A stretch of DNA of 64,000 bases, taken from NCBI GenBank assembly GCA_001600455.1, contig BCKC01000001.1, positions 7,437,899 to 7,501,898 of the forward strand. Direction: 5' to 3'. The translations under genes and the position numbers were made by a program. A model generated the notes under the pieces. The model ran no database searches. It worked only from the letters and a program-made list of their open reading frames with translations, and had not been told where the DNA came from. This DNA comes from Endocalyx cinctus. Taxonomy: Eukaryota; Ascomycota; Sordariomycetes; Amphisphaeriales; Apiosporaceae. Of this stretch, positions 9,431 through 22,533 are shown in pieces. The stretch's first letter is position 1; the number at the start of each line of letters is the position of its first letter.

Positions 9431-10919
9431 CGCGACTGGGTGATTGACTTGTAAGTTCTTGATATTGATTTGTTATGGATGAAGATTTGATATCATTTAG
9501 AGCTTGTTAGCAATGAGGGGGTAGAGATGAACGTTTTTCAGTGTTGCACTTGTTTGCGTTCTAATAGTCATTAGATTGTGGGTGGATATCCGTACCACAT
9601 ATCGGTCTCTTTTGTGACAGCCCAGTTAACCGAATTCTCCGCGCTGTTCTAACCAATAAATCCCTTTATGCTGATCGTGATACTATAATTATGTGCAGCA
9701 TGACTCGAAAGAGTTTTCATTCCCTCGTAAGAATTGGTACAAAGGGAGTGAAACCAGGTCATTATTTCAAAGCCGTTGGAATGAGTTTTGTGCGAAATGT
9801 TTGTTTGGATTACAGCAAGTTTTGTGCTCGGGTTGATAGCTTGGAAGAGGCCGTTATGGTATGTAACAGGCTTTCAACTTACCCCTTGAGATGTTATTCT
9901 CTACCTGTTGATAACATCTTTCCAAGCCCCTTCCTTCTTATCCAATCACCCTCTCTAGCAACCGCTGGAGCAGCGCTTACTCCCGCACGCGCATCCTTTC
10001 TCAAAACCCCCTTGCATGACCTGAGATAACGTACACGGTCTTCCGCCTTCGGGATACCAATGCATATGCGCGTCGCGAAACTCAAGCTCGGAGAACCTCA
10101 TACTACCACCTAATAAGGTATATCACTGTCTAATTATAGACTTAAACACTGCCAAGCTAAGTTAGAAGATATGAGTAGAGGGTAGTTATGTGGCTGGAAT
10201 GAGAATTATTTTTCTTACAGCAAGGCAACTCAACATATCATCCAATTTCTATCTACTCCGGCTTTAAACAGCCTCTACCTCATTATCTTAATGATCGTAA
10301 AAGTAATTTTCATCTCGGTACGTGAACCTAAGCAGTAACTTAACAAAATGACATTGCCCCTGCGCTGTCTTTCCTTTATACTCTGAAACTAAGTTTCTCT
10401 TGTTCACCACCCAGCATTAGAGTTCTAAAGCATACTTAGGTGTTAGTTACTAGTGTCAACGGTTGCTGTTGGCTACCGTTAACTGATACACTTGTGATCA
10501 TACGCTGTTGTCAACTTGTATAATTGGCTATTGTAGGATACCGAGCGAGAATCGGTGCCGTGTTGTTACTCTGCGCCTGTTTTTGAGACCGAGAAAACAA
10601 TTTTTTTTTCGTGAACTGAGAAGTGTAAATAACTAGTTACAAAGCCAGCGGGTATATTTTCATTGGCGATATATAACCTCCTTGCTTCGTTCACCCTATC
10701 TAACTGCAAATAAAACAAATTTCCTTCAGGTAGTCATACTTTCAACTGTCCTGATAAAAACCGTTGTCTTCATCAATATATTTTTCCCGAGTGTACTCAA
10801 GTAGTTCTAACAAAGGTTCAAAGCTTTCTCTATTGATATTTTATGATTCTTGTCCGTCTTCTCTCCACCACCTCAGCAGCTCTCTTGCGTCGGCAGATGT
10901 ACCCAAGTACTGTCTAAGA
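9431..10919. other. Divergent spacer between the charged protein and FHA/kinase genes
   Basis: A 1.5-kb region that must hold promoters for both flanking genes. A 112-codon plus frame at 9691-10029 has no recognised motif; its middle contains a possible donor (GTATGT at about 9859), so it could be a short gene remnant. An in-frame upstream ATG for the FHA/kinase gene exists at 10764 but would add a low-complexity, unconserved-looking leader. Confidence 0.45.
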
Positions 10920-12957
10920 ATGGCTGAATCTGGAGTGGTGTTCTATCTTAAACCCACGAGCAATGAGGCCAAGGAAATTGTCTTAGACCCTTCCAACAAA
11001 GCTCGGAGGTGTACTTCTCTTCACATCTCAAATGAGCCAATCTTGCAAATCGGGTTTAACCAGGAACCTAAGAACCCCCCATACCTCGTCAAACTCGGTC
11101 GACGGTATGACAGTGATGTGACTCTCAGCCGACACTTCTCAAGAAATGACCAATGTGGTTTCAAATTCAATACCAATACCAGTGAGCTTCTTCTAGAGGA
11201 TTTATCGAAGAAGCGTGACACACAACTCTACAGCAGCACGCCGATTCAGGACGAGAAAGAAGAACTTCTTCAGACATGGAGAAAGCCTCCGCAGTGTGTT
11301 GTACCTCTAAGTAAGGACATTTACAACAACTGTTATCCTAGATGGAAATTCAAGATAGGCCAAGCCGAGTTCGACCTTATACCAAGAGAGCAGGACGAAG
11401 ATGATGTATCATTCGCTGAGAGAAAAATGAACTTTGCTTCACAGCCCGATCCTGAGAAAACGGTCGAAGGGACTATGCTGAAATTCAACGCTTTTCATCT
11501 GGAGTCTATACGACCTGAAACAGTTACAGCTACCCAAAAGCCTTTAGTGAAAGCTAACACACACGGCCCTGACTCCCGTACCTCTCACGAATCTTCAGAA
11601 GACACCTTGATCTTCTACAGAAAACTCAAGCCCCTCGGAACAGGAGGACAAGGCGTGGTGCACAAAGTTGTGGATATGCATAATGGAAATCACTACGCCT
11701 GCAAGATCATCAGCTTGGAATCACTATCTGATACTACTAGGGAAACCCTTGAAAGAGAGGTCAACATAGTCAAGCAAATACATCATCACGTAAGTGACAT
11801 GGTTCAATCGCTTTACTTTTCTTCCTCCAATTACTAATTAATACGTGCACAAATAGAGCAATATTGTACAGTACGATCACTACCAAGCCTTTAGGAATAA
11901 TTCAAGGATCGAAATATTCATGCCAATCTATCAAGGAAGCCTAGAAGACCTCATAAGGCAACAAATTCCAGACAGGGATGGAGAGCAGCCTAAGAGTGAA
12001 GAGACAGAGTTGGTATTGCAGAGAGCGGTAGTTCTAGCTAAAAGGATGCTTCAACAAATATTAGACGCCCTCAATTTCGTTCACAATCAAAACCCTCCAA
12101 TAATCCACCGAGACATCAAGCCTGCGAACATCCTTTACGAAGGCGGGGGTGAAAAGTTTCTCTTGACGGACTTTGGATTGGCAAAAGTGGCCGACGACTC
12201 AATGACCCAAGTCGGAACGCCAATGTACGCGGCACCTGAGGTCTGGTGGAATCAAAAACAGACGCCAAAGGTTGATATATACGGGCTTGGAATCACAGCT
12301 GCGGTGTGTTTGATGGGTTATCCGGGGGCAGAGGAGCGGAGAGCTCTGGTGAAAGACTTGTCCGGGTGGCACGAGTATCTCCGACGTCTCCTAAACAAGT
12401 ACATAAACAGCAACTGCGCATCTATGATCTCCGGAACTGCCATTGAGCGCCCCACAGCTAGACAGGTTCTTGATAGCTTCATCGATCCCGTTAACACGTC
12501 ATCGCAAAGACCGCAAACTGGCTGGATATCATCAGGCTCCGGGGTATCCTCATCTGCAAACCAGGCAGGAGACTACGGGGTTATTACCGCATCTACTCCC
12601 ATGGACTGGACGCAAGGAAAAGCTGCACCACCAGTCTTTGGGAGAAACCCGCAACAGATTCAACAAGGCGCAAATGCACAGTCCTCGCGACCCCCGCAGG
12701 GATCGAGACAATCCAAGCAATCAAAACAGCCGGGACAGCCGAAATCATATCAGGCATCCCAAGCATCGCCTCTCTCGCCACCAAGTTCGCCCCAAGGCCA
12801 CGTGGAAGGAAATAAACCCTTAAAAGCATGGCTTTACAAGAAAAGACGGGAAGCTCGTAGGCGTGGAGGGTCTTCCAGGAGTTCTCGTCATGCTCTCTCT
12901 GAGACTTCCAGGGTAAGGAGGCGGTCAGGACCGGATAGAAGACGACGCCCAGAATAA
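10920..12957 (+). CDS. FHA-like domain plus Ser/Thr kinase, basic C-terminal tail
   Basis: Exons 10920-11789 and 11857-12957 join in phase 0 through a 67-bp GTAAGT...TAG intron, giving 656 aa. Residues about 55-155 hold an FHA-like pattern (LGRRYDSDVTLSRHFSRN: Gly-Arg near the first strand, then Ser-Arg-His). The kinase starts near 234 with GTGGQGVV and ACK (ATP lysine about 259), then HRDIKPAN (about 374), DFGLAK (about 394), GTPMYAAPE and a DIYGLG motif. Residues 500-656 are Ser/Gln/Pro-rich and end in a strongly basic stretch. FHA plus kinase is the plan of checkpoint kinases such as Rad53/Cds1, but this protein seems a lineage-expanded relative rather than the orthologue, because its activation segment and tail differ. 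I chose ATG 10920 because the FHA-like region follows directly; ATG 10764 is an alternative. Confidence 0.82.
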
Positions 12958-15900
12958 AGTGGTCTTGCCGGCTTACGGGGCAGATTTTATCATTTTCGTA
13001 CTGTCTATCATATTGCATTCTATTTTAAAGATCCTTACTTGTATTGCTAGCGTGTACGTGAGGGTGCTGGACTTGCCTAATCCGGTGGTTCTCTACTTCC
13101 AGAATCATCATTTTTAGGGGCGTTAAAGACGTCGGGGCACCTGGGAAGGCTATTTGTATCGGTCTTACTGTTATTTATACTATTTATCATCAGTTTCAAG
13201 ACACTGAATATCTTGATAGTTGCGACGAGTTGACTTCTTTGATACTTGGCACGCTCTGTTTTGACATGTCTTATTTGCACCATGACGGAATCAATCGATT
13301 TCTGGTCGATGAATAGGAAAATGATCTGCCATCACTTGGTCTATTGTTGCCGCTTCTGCACCATTTCCAATTATATACGTCTTCGCACTAACAACTGACT
13401 TAATGATAATCTTGGTACGGAGAATATATTTTCAGAAGTCAAAGTCGTCGAGTCTAAGAAGAAAGGGGTAGGTCTGTCCGAGTGTTGAATTTCCCATAAA
13501 TGCTCGAGCTTTTGGCGCCTGTTCCGACAGCCTGGAAAGGGACTTTAGTCAGTTTATGAAACCATTACTCAACTCGACCAAGAATTGGATGGACCCTTCC
13601 TTGACATTTTCGACCGCGCGAAACCGTTCTCCTCCTCATGAAACTGCCTTCGCATCATCTTAGGACACGGCATGATATCGTCGAGAAAGTGGTTCTAAGA
13701 AACGGCCACCGAGGTGGCTCCTGCCTAAATTCGGGTCTAACCTCGGCGTAAGCGAGGCTGAGCTAGCAACGATTCTTCGGCAAGTTGGCTGCGGATTTGG
13801 CGAAGTGTCTTAGCGATTCGGGCGTCCGCTGAAACAAGGCTGACTTGGATAGACCAGTACTACTTGTGATGTTTAGCTCTTCTTTATTGGGTTCGGCAAA
13901 GTCGAGATTACGTCGCCTGACACTGACGAGGAATCATATATTGCCGGTTCCTCGAGGGGATATGGCGGGGAAGGATTTGCTGAGATCATCTGAACTATCT
14001 ATCCAACGGTAAAGTCTGATGTAGGATTTAGTAAGACGATCGATCCATGGCGATGGCAAGGTATGCCATAAAGGGCTAGCCTGTATTTCTCTTGTCGTTC
14101 AAGTTATGACGGTAGTTCGCAGGCTGGGTAGGAGATAAAATGCGACGAGCTGAGATAAGAATAAGTAATTAATATAAGATACAAGCGTCAGATGTGAGGA
14201 TTGCGGTCGCTGCCTGGCGACACTACTTACCACGCCAGGTCTTCTCGGTTCATTCACGAAATCCAGGTGTATGAAATCCAGGTAGAGAGATTCGATAAAG
14301 TTGTCGGGTTATGCCCTTAGCATTGAGGTAGTTTTAATGAACGTTGAAGCTACCCTTATTCTCCCCTCATTTGAAAAAGTGCTGTCATAATGTATTGTCT
14401 TTTCTTTTTCTTGGATTAAAAATAATAATTTGTTGAAGAAATATTGCGTGGTTGATGCCTCTTTTTTTTCCCGAATAAAATACCTTGGTGTATATACACA
14501 ATGATGCGAGCACCAGGAAGAGTGCCGTATATTACACATACCTAATATTTAAACAGTAGTTATCCGCTATGTAGATTTTTTTTTTTTTCCCGCGGCGTAC
14601 TATGCACCTAAAAATGGCACGTTAACCTGCAGACAGATCGACAGGAACATAAAAGCCCGAGTTGTCCTGTCTGGAAAGATGATATGATATGTTGTACAAC
14701 CAGAGAGGTACGTATCGTTTTGTTTTATACTGGTAACGGTATACCGGTGGATCATCTGATTGTCTCCTAACATCCATGGATCCATGGATCTTTTGGTGGT
14801 GAGATGACGAATTTTCAAACCTGTTCTTATGATTCAAGATATAAATCTAGTTTTTTTTTGGAGTCTAGCAAGTATATCTCGATACTTCTTTTATTTGTTT
14901 ATTTATTTATTGCTCACCTCTTCGCTTTCTTCCTTCCAATATGTAAATGGTATTGAAGGAATGGAACAGTTTTAATTCGTGAACTTGCAGTACAATACTC
15001 CATACTATAGACGTAATATATATAGAATTAATCTGTGGCTTAACTGCGTAATGATGGCATTAAACTTGTGGCTGGTTTAAAAATGAAATGGATTTAGGCA
15101 GCGCGACACGGAAGAGGAGGCCCGCAGAATAAAGACATAAGACTTCAGTACGTACTACTACGTACATTAAAGTATTGTGTACTGAACTTGTTATTCACTA
15201 CTAAGTATTAAGCGTTTTAATATAGGCCTTGTGATGGTGTAGAGGATAGAGGAATAGGTAGTTTATCTCCTAAAACATCAAAAACATCAAGTACTTGGTA
15301 TTTATTCTACATTGTTGTAAAGGTTTTATGCCAATTAAGTCGATGTAAAATTTATTGATACAAGCCCTGGAGGCTATCCCTAAGGAAGACGAAACGGTGT
15401 TTATAGTGATTTACTATGCTCTAACAAACAACATGTTGTAGTATACCTACTTACCTAAGGTATATATGACAAGTACGGAGTACTCTGTACCTAAATACCT
15501 AGGTACCTACTTAAGTACCTATCTGCTTCAGATAAGTGATTAACCCTATTGGGCATGTGTTTGGTTTAGTGTAAAAATCATCGTAACCTAGCCTACCAGA
15601 TGCTAAATACGTTGTAGTACTTAAGTAATCCCTAAGTAAGTACCTAAAGTTAAGTACTTATACATACTTACCTAGGTACCTAGGTACTTAGTATACATCA
15701 TTTTTACTGGGCTACAGGGACCAAGACCTTTTGCCTTGTCTTTTTTTTGTTCTTGCCTTGACTGACGATTTTCATTCCCGATCTAATCATCCATCTCATC
15801 CTATCCTCACCTCTTTTTTATTACTTTTTTTCTTTGTCACCTTGAATATACTAATTTGTACTGTAAACAAATAAATTTAAAAAACTACCAAACCATTCAT

Positions 15901-16480
15901 TTTTTTATTTCATTAATTCGATAAATTGACTTGCAGTTTAAAAGTCTTCTATTCTTCGCGCATCTAACTCAGATAGTTAAATTTGAATGGCACTGTGCCT
16001 TTCCTACCTGCCTACCTACTTAGGTTAATGTTTTTACGTGTATTTCTCCAGTCAAGACCGACCTTGTTTTCTTTCAATTAAATCTACTTACCCAACTGTA
16101 CACCTCCCTTTCGTCAACCGTCCAGCATATTTCAATCATACGCGAATCAGCCTGTATCTTAAAAAAATAAAAATAAAAATACGATATAATCATCAATATT
16201 CTCAGAAAGGGAAAGAAGAAGAACAAGAAAAGAACAAGTGAAAGAAAGAAAAAAGAGAGAGAGAGAGGGAGAGAGAGAGAAAGAGAAACAAGCTACAACC
16301 ACATGCCTCAAGGAACCTTCACACATTTCGACCGCATCGATCCTTCGCGCATAACATCGGAATACATATCTTTCGCATCATTGGCTCCCGTATTTTAGCT
16401 TCAACGCGCCGCGCCGGCGGGTCGGGGGATAGAGAGAGAGAGAAAGAGGTATATATTGTGTAACAAGGACTTGCGTCAGA
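12958..16480. other. 3.5-kb gene-poor spacer and Med14 leader
   Basis: No frame longer than about 80 codons has gene-like character. 13440-14100 has balanced composition but scattered stops, possibly an old gene remnant or a non-coding transcript. 15480-15700 carries clustered TACCTAGGTAC/TTAAGTACC palindromic words. A GA-rich run at 16250-16290 precedes the Med14 start and is typical of fungal leaders. Confidence 0.5.
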
Positions 16481-19400
16481 ATGATGGAGAACGGTGTTCG
16501 ACCTAATCCTCTCGCGAACCACAATAAAGATAATGGCCAACCTTCCAACAATACCGGAAAGGATCTCATGGTCAACGGTGACATGAATGGAAATACCCTC
16601 GATCAGGGTAGATCGCGCATGAACGACTTACCAGATGAAATCCAACATATCACTCAGGGCTTCGTGCCCCTCGGCTTATTGCTATCTCGCCTCGCTCAGC
16701 AAACCCATAATCAGCTGGGCGACGAGATTATCGCTCTGGCTAAGATGCCGCTGCCTGCGCCCGCTATCAATGGAAACTCCGCTCATCTCGATACCGCCTT
16801 GGACGATAATTCTCCCGAGAATCTCGGCAAGAAGGTTCGATTATTAAACTTTGTCCAGGAAAGGCATGGAGAATGGGTGAAAGCGCTCGTGATTACAAAT
16901 TGGAGCCGAAAGGCCAAGCCAGTTAGTGCCTTGATTGACCTGATGAACCACATAAATATGCAGCGCAGAGCATACGACCTTTCCCTTGACTATATGATAA
17001 ATATCAAGAGAGATTTGACCTTCGCCCGCGTTCCCAATCCTGACCTTCAGACGGCCCTTCATGCGCTTTCGACCGGTTCTGCGCCGTGGATGCCCGACTT
17101 GAATTATATCGAGCCACCTCCGCTTACCGCGAAAGAGAAGCTACAGTGGATTGAGAACCTCAACACCCTGCTTTCTATTCGCCTAAACCTCGAAGAGCAC
17201 GATAATATACCTGGCCCTTTCCAGCACTACAGTATAAACGGTGGCCGGGTCACCTTCAAGGTTCCCGGGGAATTTGAAGTCGACCTAACCATCGCCGATG
17301 AAGACCCCGAAAAACAGTTTTGGTTCATTGATTTCCGATTCGCATTTACCCCGGCCCCGGTCGAGCTCTCCGACACGCTTAGAATGTTTGTCGAGCGCAA
17401 GGTGAATGAAATATTGGAGAAGGATGGCCTCCACGGGTGCTACAAGTTCCTTCACGAATTTGTATTGACCCACAAGGTTACCGAGTACGTGCGCCAGGCC
17501 GTAGAACTGAGCAAGGAACGATGGGTAGACGCGTTAAAGGTCGAGAGGCTCAACCGCGCCATGTCGATCCAGTACTGGACAAATCGTTTCCCTCCCGAAG
17601 GGCCCAAGAGCTGGATTATCTTGGGCGTACATAGCGGCAAGAAGCCCGGCACCGCCGCAGACTCGAATGCGACGAGCCGTCTCACGTTGCGATGGTTCAA
17701 GGATAACGTGGAAGTTAAGGATGCCGATATCCCTTTCGATACCGTGAATCTCTCGACAGAACAGTTACTGAATCGTGTCATCGCTCGACACGTGGAGCAC
17801 ATTCTCGGTTCCGTCTACGGTAGACTGCATGCTAGTGGTCGTTTCCTAAAGCGAGAAGCCGGTCTCAACTTAAACATATCCAGCGAAAATGCCGTTGATT
17901 CTTCGCTCAAGATGCAGCTAGGATACAACTACTGCGTGGATGTGAAGATAGCTCCGATTACCGGCATGTTTTCCATGGGTCCTCACTCAAATGTTATTGC
18001 GCAGGGAGAAAGGCGACTTAATTGGCGCTCAAGGGATCTTGTGCAAGATGGATTTGTTTGCATGGAATACATCAGATGCCATCATCGTGTCGATGAGTTC
18101 AAACGTCGTGGTAAGAGCACCGGTTGGTATCTCACGACGGGGCCGGAGAAACTAGACGATCTCAAAGCCACCTTAAAAGTCAAGGATCTGGGCTATCTTG
18201 TCTGGCTCCGGCAACAAAATTGGACGAATCGGTGGTATCTCATCCTGAGCCTGAGTGTGAACGGTGACAAGTGGTGGTTAATTGAAACGTAAGCTTCTTC
18301 GTTCCCCTTCCCTATCCAAGCGTATTTATTAACATGACCAAAGTACCGGATCACATATCACATCGCACACGCCTCTTCAACTCGGCTCTGATACTCCTGA
18401 ATTATCCGACGAGTTTTTCTCATCCTTGACGATATTCACAGCCGGATTAATATCGCAAATATCAGATTTAAGGCTGCTACACCAGCAAAAGATATGGAAC
18501 ACAACTCGTAGCAGCTCCAACCACTCACTTCCGCCAAATATGAAAATCCCGGCCATCTTTATGAAATTATCTGACATCCTCCGGCAGAAATCAGCCGATA
18601 TTTCTGCAACGAATAAGAAACATGAATTGACATGGGCTTATGATCTCGTGCAAGTCATGTACAGAGGCGTCACTCATCCATCTCCAGGAGCACGACAGGT
18701 ACAAACCATCGCAGAGCAGAACACCGCGAGCGGCCGAGATACGTCGAATGGTGCCACACATCTACACACCCTCGTCGAGGCTCGGATCAAAGTCACTAAT
18801 CCGGCAAGATTTAGTCTGCTGAAGGGCAACGTCGAGCGCGACGTAGCTTATAACTCGCGTCTCGGGGTATTTGCGCTTCGTCTAGAAGCACAGGCGGGAA
18901 GTTCGATTCTAGATACACTCACCCATCGCCTTCAGGCTTTAGAAAGGCTGGCAAATTGCGTCGATGCTGTCCGACGAAGCGATAGAGACATAACATGCGA
19001 AGAAATTACATTAAACAGGATCATTATGAGTTTCAGCGACAAGCCAAAGGCCGATGCAGAGAAGAGCAGCGCACGCTTCAGAGCGATACTGGATCTTCGC
19101 ACAGATAATATCAAACTCTCTTTTGAGAAGGGCAATCCTCAGCTAAGAAGCTTGGATATGTTCCAGAGTCTCCTCAACTCTACGCTAAGCTTCGCAAAAC
19201 TACCGTTTTATCTATCGAGCGTGCTTCCAATTCAGCAAGCTTTAGATACCATAGAGGACACCTGGGAGCCTATCGCCATGAACAACCAGGGACGGGTCGA
19301 AATTTTTGTCGCACATTTAGATTGGTTCGCTATACGTTATACGTTACCGGGGTCGAGGCCTAACGAGCCACGACGATTAACGCTGCAAGTTAAGCTCAGA

Positions 19401-19805
19401 GAACGTAAGGGCGACGTGAGATGGCACGTCTACCGCGAAGAGCCGCGGCGTAAGGAGCAACCAGATGACGACTTCAAGAAAGCGCTTCAGCGGGTGTGGA
19501 ATGCCGAGAACCGAGTGTGGGATTGGTTAGATCAGGCGGCGGCTGTGCATCCCGACCATCGGGTGGCGGACTTACTCAAGGCCGTAGATGACGCGGTCAG
19601 ACCATTAGTTCATCAGTCACCCATGATGTTGAAGCAGAGCCAAATTCAGCTCAAAGCTCCGCCTCCAGCAAAAAACGCAAATAATATGAAGAACATGACT
19701 GCAGGTAATAAAGCACATCAACACGCGACGCAGGCGAGACTCGCTCAGCATCACCAACAGCAACAGCAACATCATCACCAACCAGTGGTAATTCTAGATG
19801 ATTGA
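16481..19805 (+). CDS. MED14: Mediator complex subunit 14 (Rgr1)
   Basis: Exons 16481-18288 and 18344-19805 join through a 55-bp GTAAGC...AAG intron (phase 2, recreating ACT), giving 1089 aa, the usual fungal length. The conserved N-terminal Med14 block is clear: LPDEIQHITQGFVPLGLLLS, then LNFVQERHGEWVKALVITNW and the spaced PDLQTALHALSTG helix. The region after the intron holds the conserved SDEFFSSLTIFTAGLISQ motif. Med14 is the architectural scaffold linking Mediator head, middle and tail in RNA polymerase II transcription in the nucleus. The N-terminal 50 residues are Asn-rich, and the C-terminus has a Gln/His-rich tract (about residues 1070-1080), both disordered. The ATG sits at the start of the long frame with a second Met immediately after. 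Confidence 0.93.
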
Positions 19806-20945
19806 ACAAAAGAAGAAGAAGAAATGATCAAGAACGAAAGAAGAATTCACAGTGTTTACCACGTTAACACGGGTTGTACGTATCCAAAAATGACGACATC
19901 AAGACCAGTTCAGTAAGGGGAAGATGATGAGGTTATATTTTTTTTTCGAACGAAGAACAGAAAAGATACCCCCGAATGAGATTCTGCATAATGTGACAGA
20001 CAGGCATATTCAGGAGAGCGTGGCAAGAAACAGAAGAGTAAATAGTATAACTGGTAACCAATACTTGATAAAAGTGATAAATTCCATATAAAAAGAAGAA
20101 AACCAACAAGATAAGATATTTGCAAATATGCTTACATCGTCTATTCGGGGAGGAGAGAGAAGATAATTTGTCATGGTTATTCTAGCACAAGTACCACCAA
20201 GCGGCTCGTACATAGGGGGAAGCACTAAGTACTTAAGTATATAGCTTTCCCTCGGATCATTTCTCATCCGAAGTCATGGTTCCAACTTGTACAGTAAGGC
20301 GTATTCATTTGTTTCATTGTTAATGGATTCTCAAGTATGAAACATATATAAAATAGAAAGAATCCCTTCTGTTCGTTTTTAACTTGATACTTTATTTACT
20401 ATATCCCTTTTGTTTTAATTTATAGAAGAGAGAAATAACGATAATTCAAAGGTTATTAAACCCCCAAATTTAAAGACAAGAGACGCAGTGGAGAAAATAT
20501 GTCGTGTAAGACCCCTTTTTCATATACCGAAAAGCTACCTATACAGTAACCCCTCCCCCTCACTGTTGCTGAAGAAAGTATTCTTCATCTTAATCTTCAT
20601 CTGCATCTACATCTACGTCCACATTTTACATCTACATATCTATCATCCTATCTCCCTAGTTAGTTATGATGGAAGATATAAAAGAGGGATAATATATATA
20701 TTATATAACCTGATTGTTTATTTATGGAGTAAGGGTGGGAGAGAGAGAAGGGGTAAAGAATAATGACTTCCATAACAAGATACTTTACCTACGCCTATCT
20801 CTCTTTCCCACTCCATCCCCAAAGAGGCAATCAAGAACAGAAAAGAAAAAAAAAACAAGGGAATATTTAAATAAGAGAGCAATATAATAGGATTCAACTC
20901 CCATACTAACGCATTAGGTAAATGAAAAAAACCCCCCACAAATAG
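19806..20945. other. AT-rich spacer; may contain a missing first exon
   Basis: AT-rich spacer of 1.1 kb with no supported ORF. The downstream DUF7053-like frame lacks a start codon before a stop at 20915-20917, so its first, very short, coding exon probably lies here. One possible join is ATGGA at 20724-20728 with donor GTAAGG and acceptor at 20955. Confidence 0.4.
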
Positions 20946-21478
20946 TCTTCTCGAGCAGCAACAAAGCGACGCACAAGACGCCCATCCCGCCGGGGGTATC
21001 CCGCGCGGCCGCCGTCGCCGCCCTGCACGACCACGCCTTCTTCCTATCCTGCGACCCCCACTACACCTCGCACGAGGCGGTCGGCTCGGTCGGGATCGGG
21101 TCCGCCGACGCGCCCGCGACCCCGCCGGCCGAGATCGCGGCGCAGATGCTCGACCCGGAAGGCGGCCTGGTGAAATCGTACGAGGTGACGGATCACCTGC
21201 CGAACCCGGTCTGGAGCTCCAACGTGGTCAGCCGGGAGGCGTTTGTGGACCTGCGGGACGGCATCTGGGTGCACCTGAGCAGCCCGATGAGCGTCGTGCT
21301 GGTGACGACGTGGACGATACGGGACGGGGAGGGAGGGGGGTTGGAGCTCGTGGAGGACGTGGTGCTGAACTGCTCGAGGCTGCTGATGGGGATCGTGAAG
21401 GGTCAGGTGGACAGTAATTGGCAGGGGATTCACGAGAGGATCATAAAGAAGTTGGTGGATGATATGGAGAAGAAATAG
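20946..21478 (+). CDS. DUF7053-like fungal protein (5' end unresolved)
   Basis: An open frame of about 175 codons ends in a stop at 21476-21478. It contains TPIPPGVSRAAAVAALHDH near the start, then YEVTDHLPNPVWSSNVVS, a DGIWVHLSSPMSV strand and VEDVVLNCSRLLMGIVKGQ, followed by a C-terminal helix ending EKK. This order fits the small fungal-specific family I know as DUF7053, whose role is unknown; the fold appears StART/SRPBCC-like (inference). No in-frame ATG exists before an upstream stop, so a short first exon must be spliced on. Acceptors at 20945, 20955 or 20958 are possible. GC content is far higher than the flanking DNA, with strong third-position GC. Confidence 0.7.
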
Positions 21479-22533
21479 AGAGGGAAGGAATGGCGATGAG
21501 ATGAGGATAAAGCGGTGCATAGATGATACGTGCTTGCATATTAGAAAGATACATATAGAATTTACGATTGCTTTATTTACTTATGTTAATTTTTGTCGGT
21601 TATTTTAATGAAGTTTTCATATTCAGTTTTAATGATGCGCGTTCGACGGGATAAAAACTTATATACCTACGGTAGTTTCATGTCACGGCTGAGACAGCGA
21701 AAGTCGGATATCATAAATGATTTGCTTCGAGGGAAGGTGAGTGCAGGTCAGCTCCATTCTTAATATTGATAAGTAGTTGAATTATAAGTGTCGGCAATTC
21801 AGCAGTGTCTTGCTTCAAGGACGAGAGAGAATATGCGCACATTCCAGCTTCTACATAAGTCGATACACATCTTATATTGATCTACCACCAGCTATAAAGA
21901 TAAAGACCATATTTAGTACTGTAAAGACTCAAGCCTAGTGTGTTTTGATCAGCATTAGACAATAGACATCGACGCATATTTTCAAGGGCGAAAAAGAAAA
22001 AAGTAGTAATGTATCTTTCGTAAACTTCATATTCGTCAGCGACGTTAAAGCTACCTCATACTAATAATACACAAAAGCCACCATTGTCTCCCACGACCGA
22101 CTTGACCCTGCCTGCCTCCTTTGCCACCCTCCGGTGTATTATCCATACACTCGAGATTAAAAATAAAAGAGAAACACCACAGCTCCCGGGTATAGTATAA
22201 ATTAATGTCCTCCAAAAGTTCCATTGGATCCAACCAAGTAAAAGTAAAAAAGAAAAAAAAGTGCCGAAGCTTTTGTTTTGTTTTGTTTTGGTGAAGAGAA
22301 AAAAAAAAAAGAAAAGATTCCCGTGAGTAATCATCACCATTACTTTCGTACACGTAATGTCGTACATGTTTTATGTTAAGGTTAGGAAATTAGGGAGAGA
22401 AGATATAAAATATATATATATATATATGAAGAATAAATAATAAATAAAGGGTAACAAGAAATAATAATAAAAACAAGTATGAAACAGAGATGATAGAAGG
22501 ATTGGTTGTTGTAGGGATGCAAATGCTTTTTTC
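21479..22533. other. Convergent AT-rich spacer
   Basis: One kb between converging 3' ends. It contains a TA microsatellite near 22411-22427 and A-rich runs near 22250-22320, probably UTR and polyadenylation context. No gene is supported. Confidence 0.5.

Noticed and set aside
9691..10029. 112-codon plus frame
   Set aside because: Contains a segment that could be protein-like, but no family or consistent exon join was found.
10764..10919. Upstream in-frame ATG of the FHA/kinase gene
   Set aside because: The added 52 residues are Ser-rich and unconserved-looking; ATG 10920 lies just before the domain, though the longer form cannot be excluded.
21044..21520. 158-codon minus frame overlapping the DUF7053-like gene
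   Set aside because: His/Arg/Pro-rich composition is the shadow of a GC-rich plus-strand coding region.
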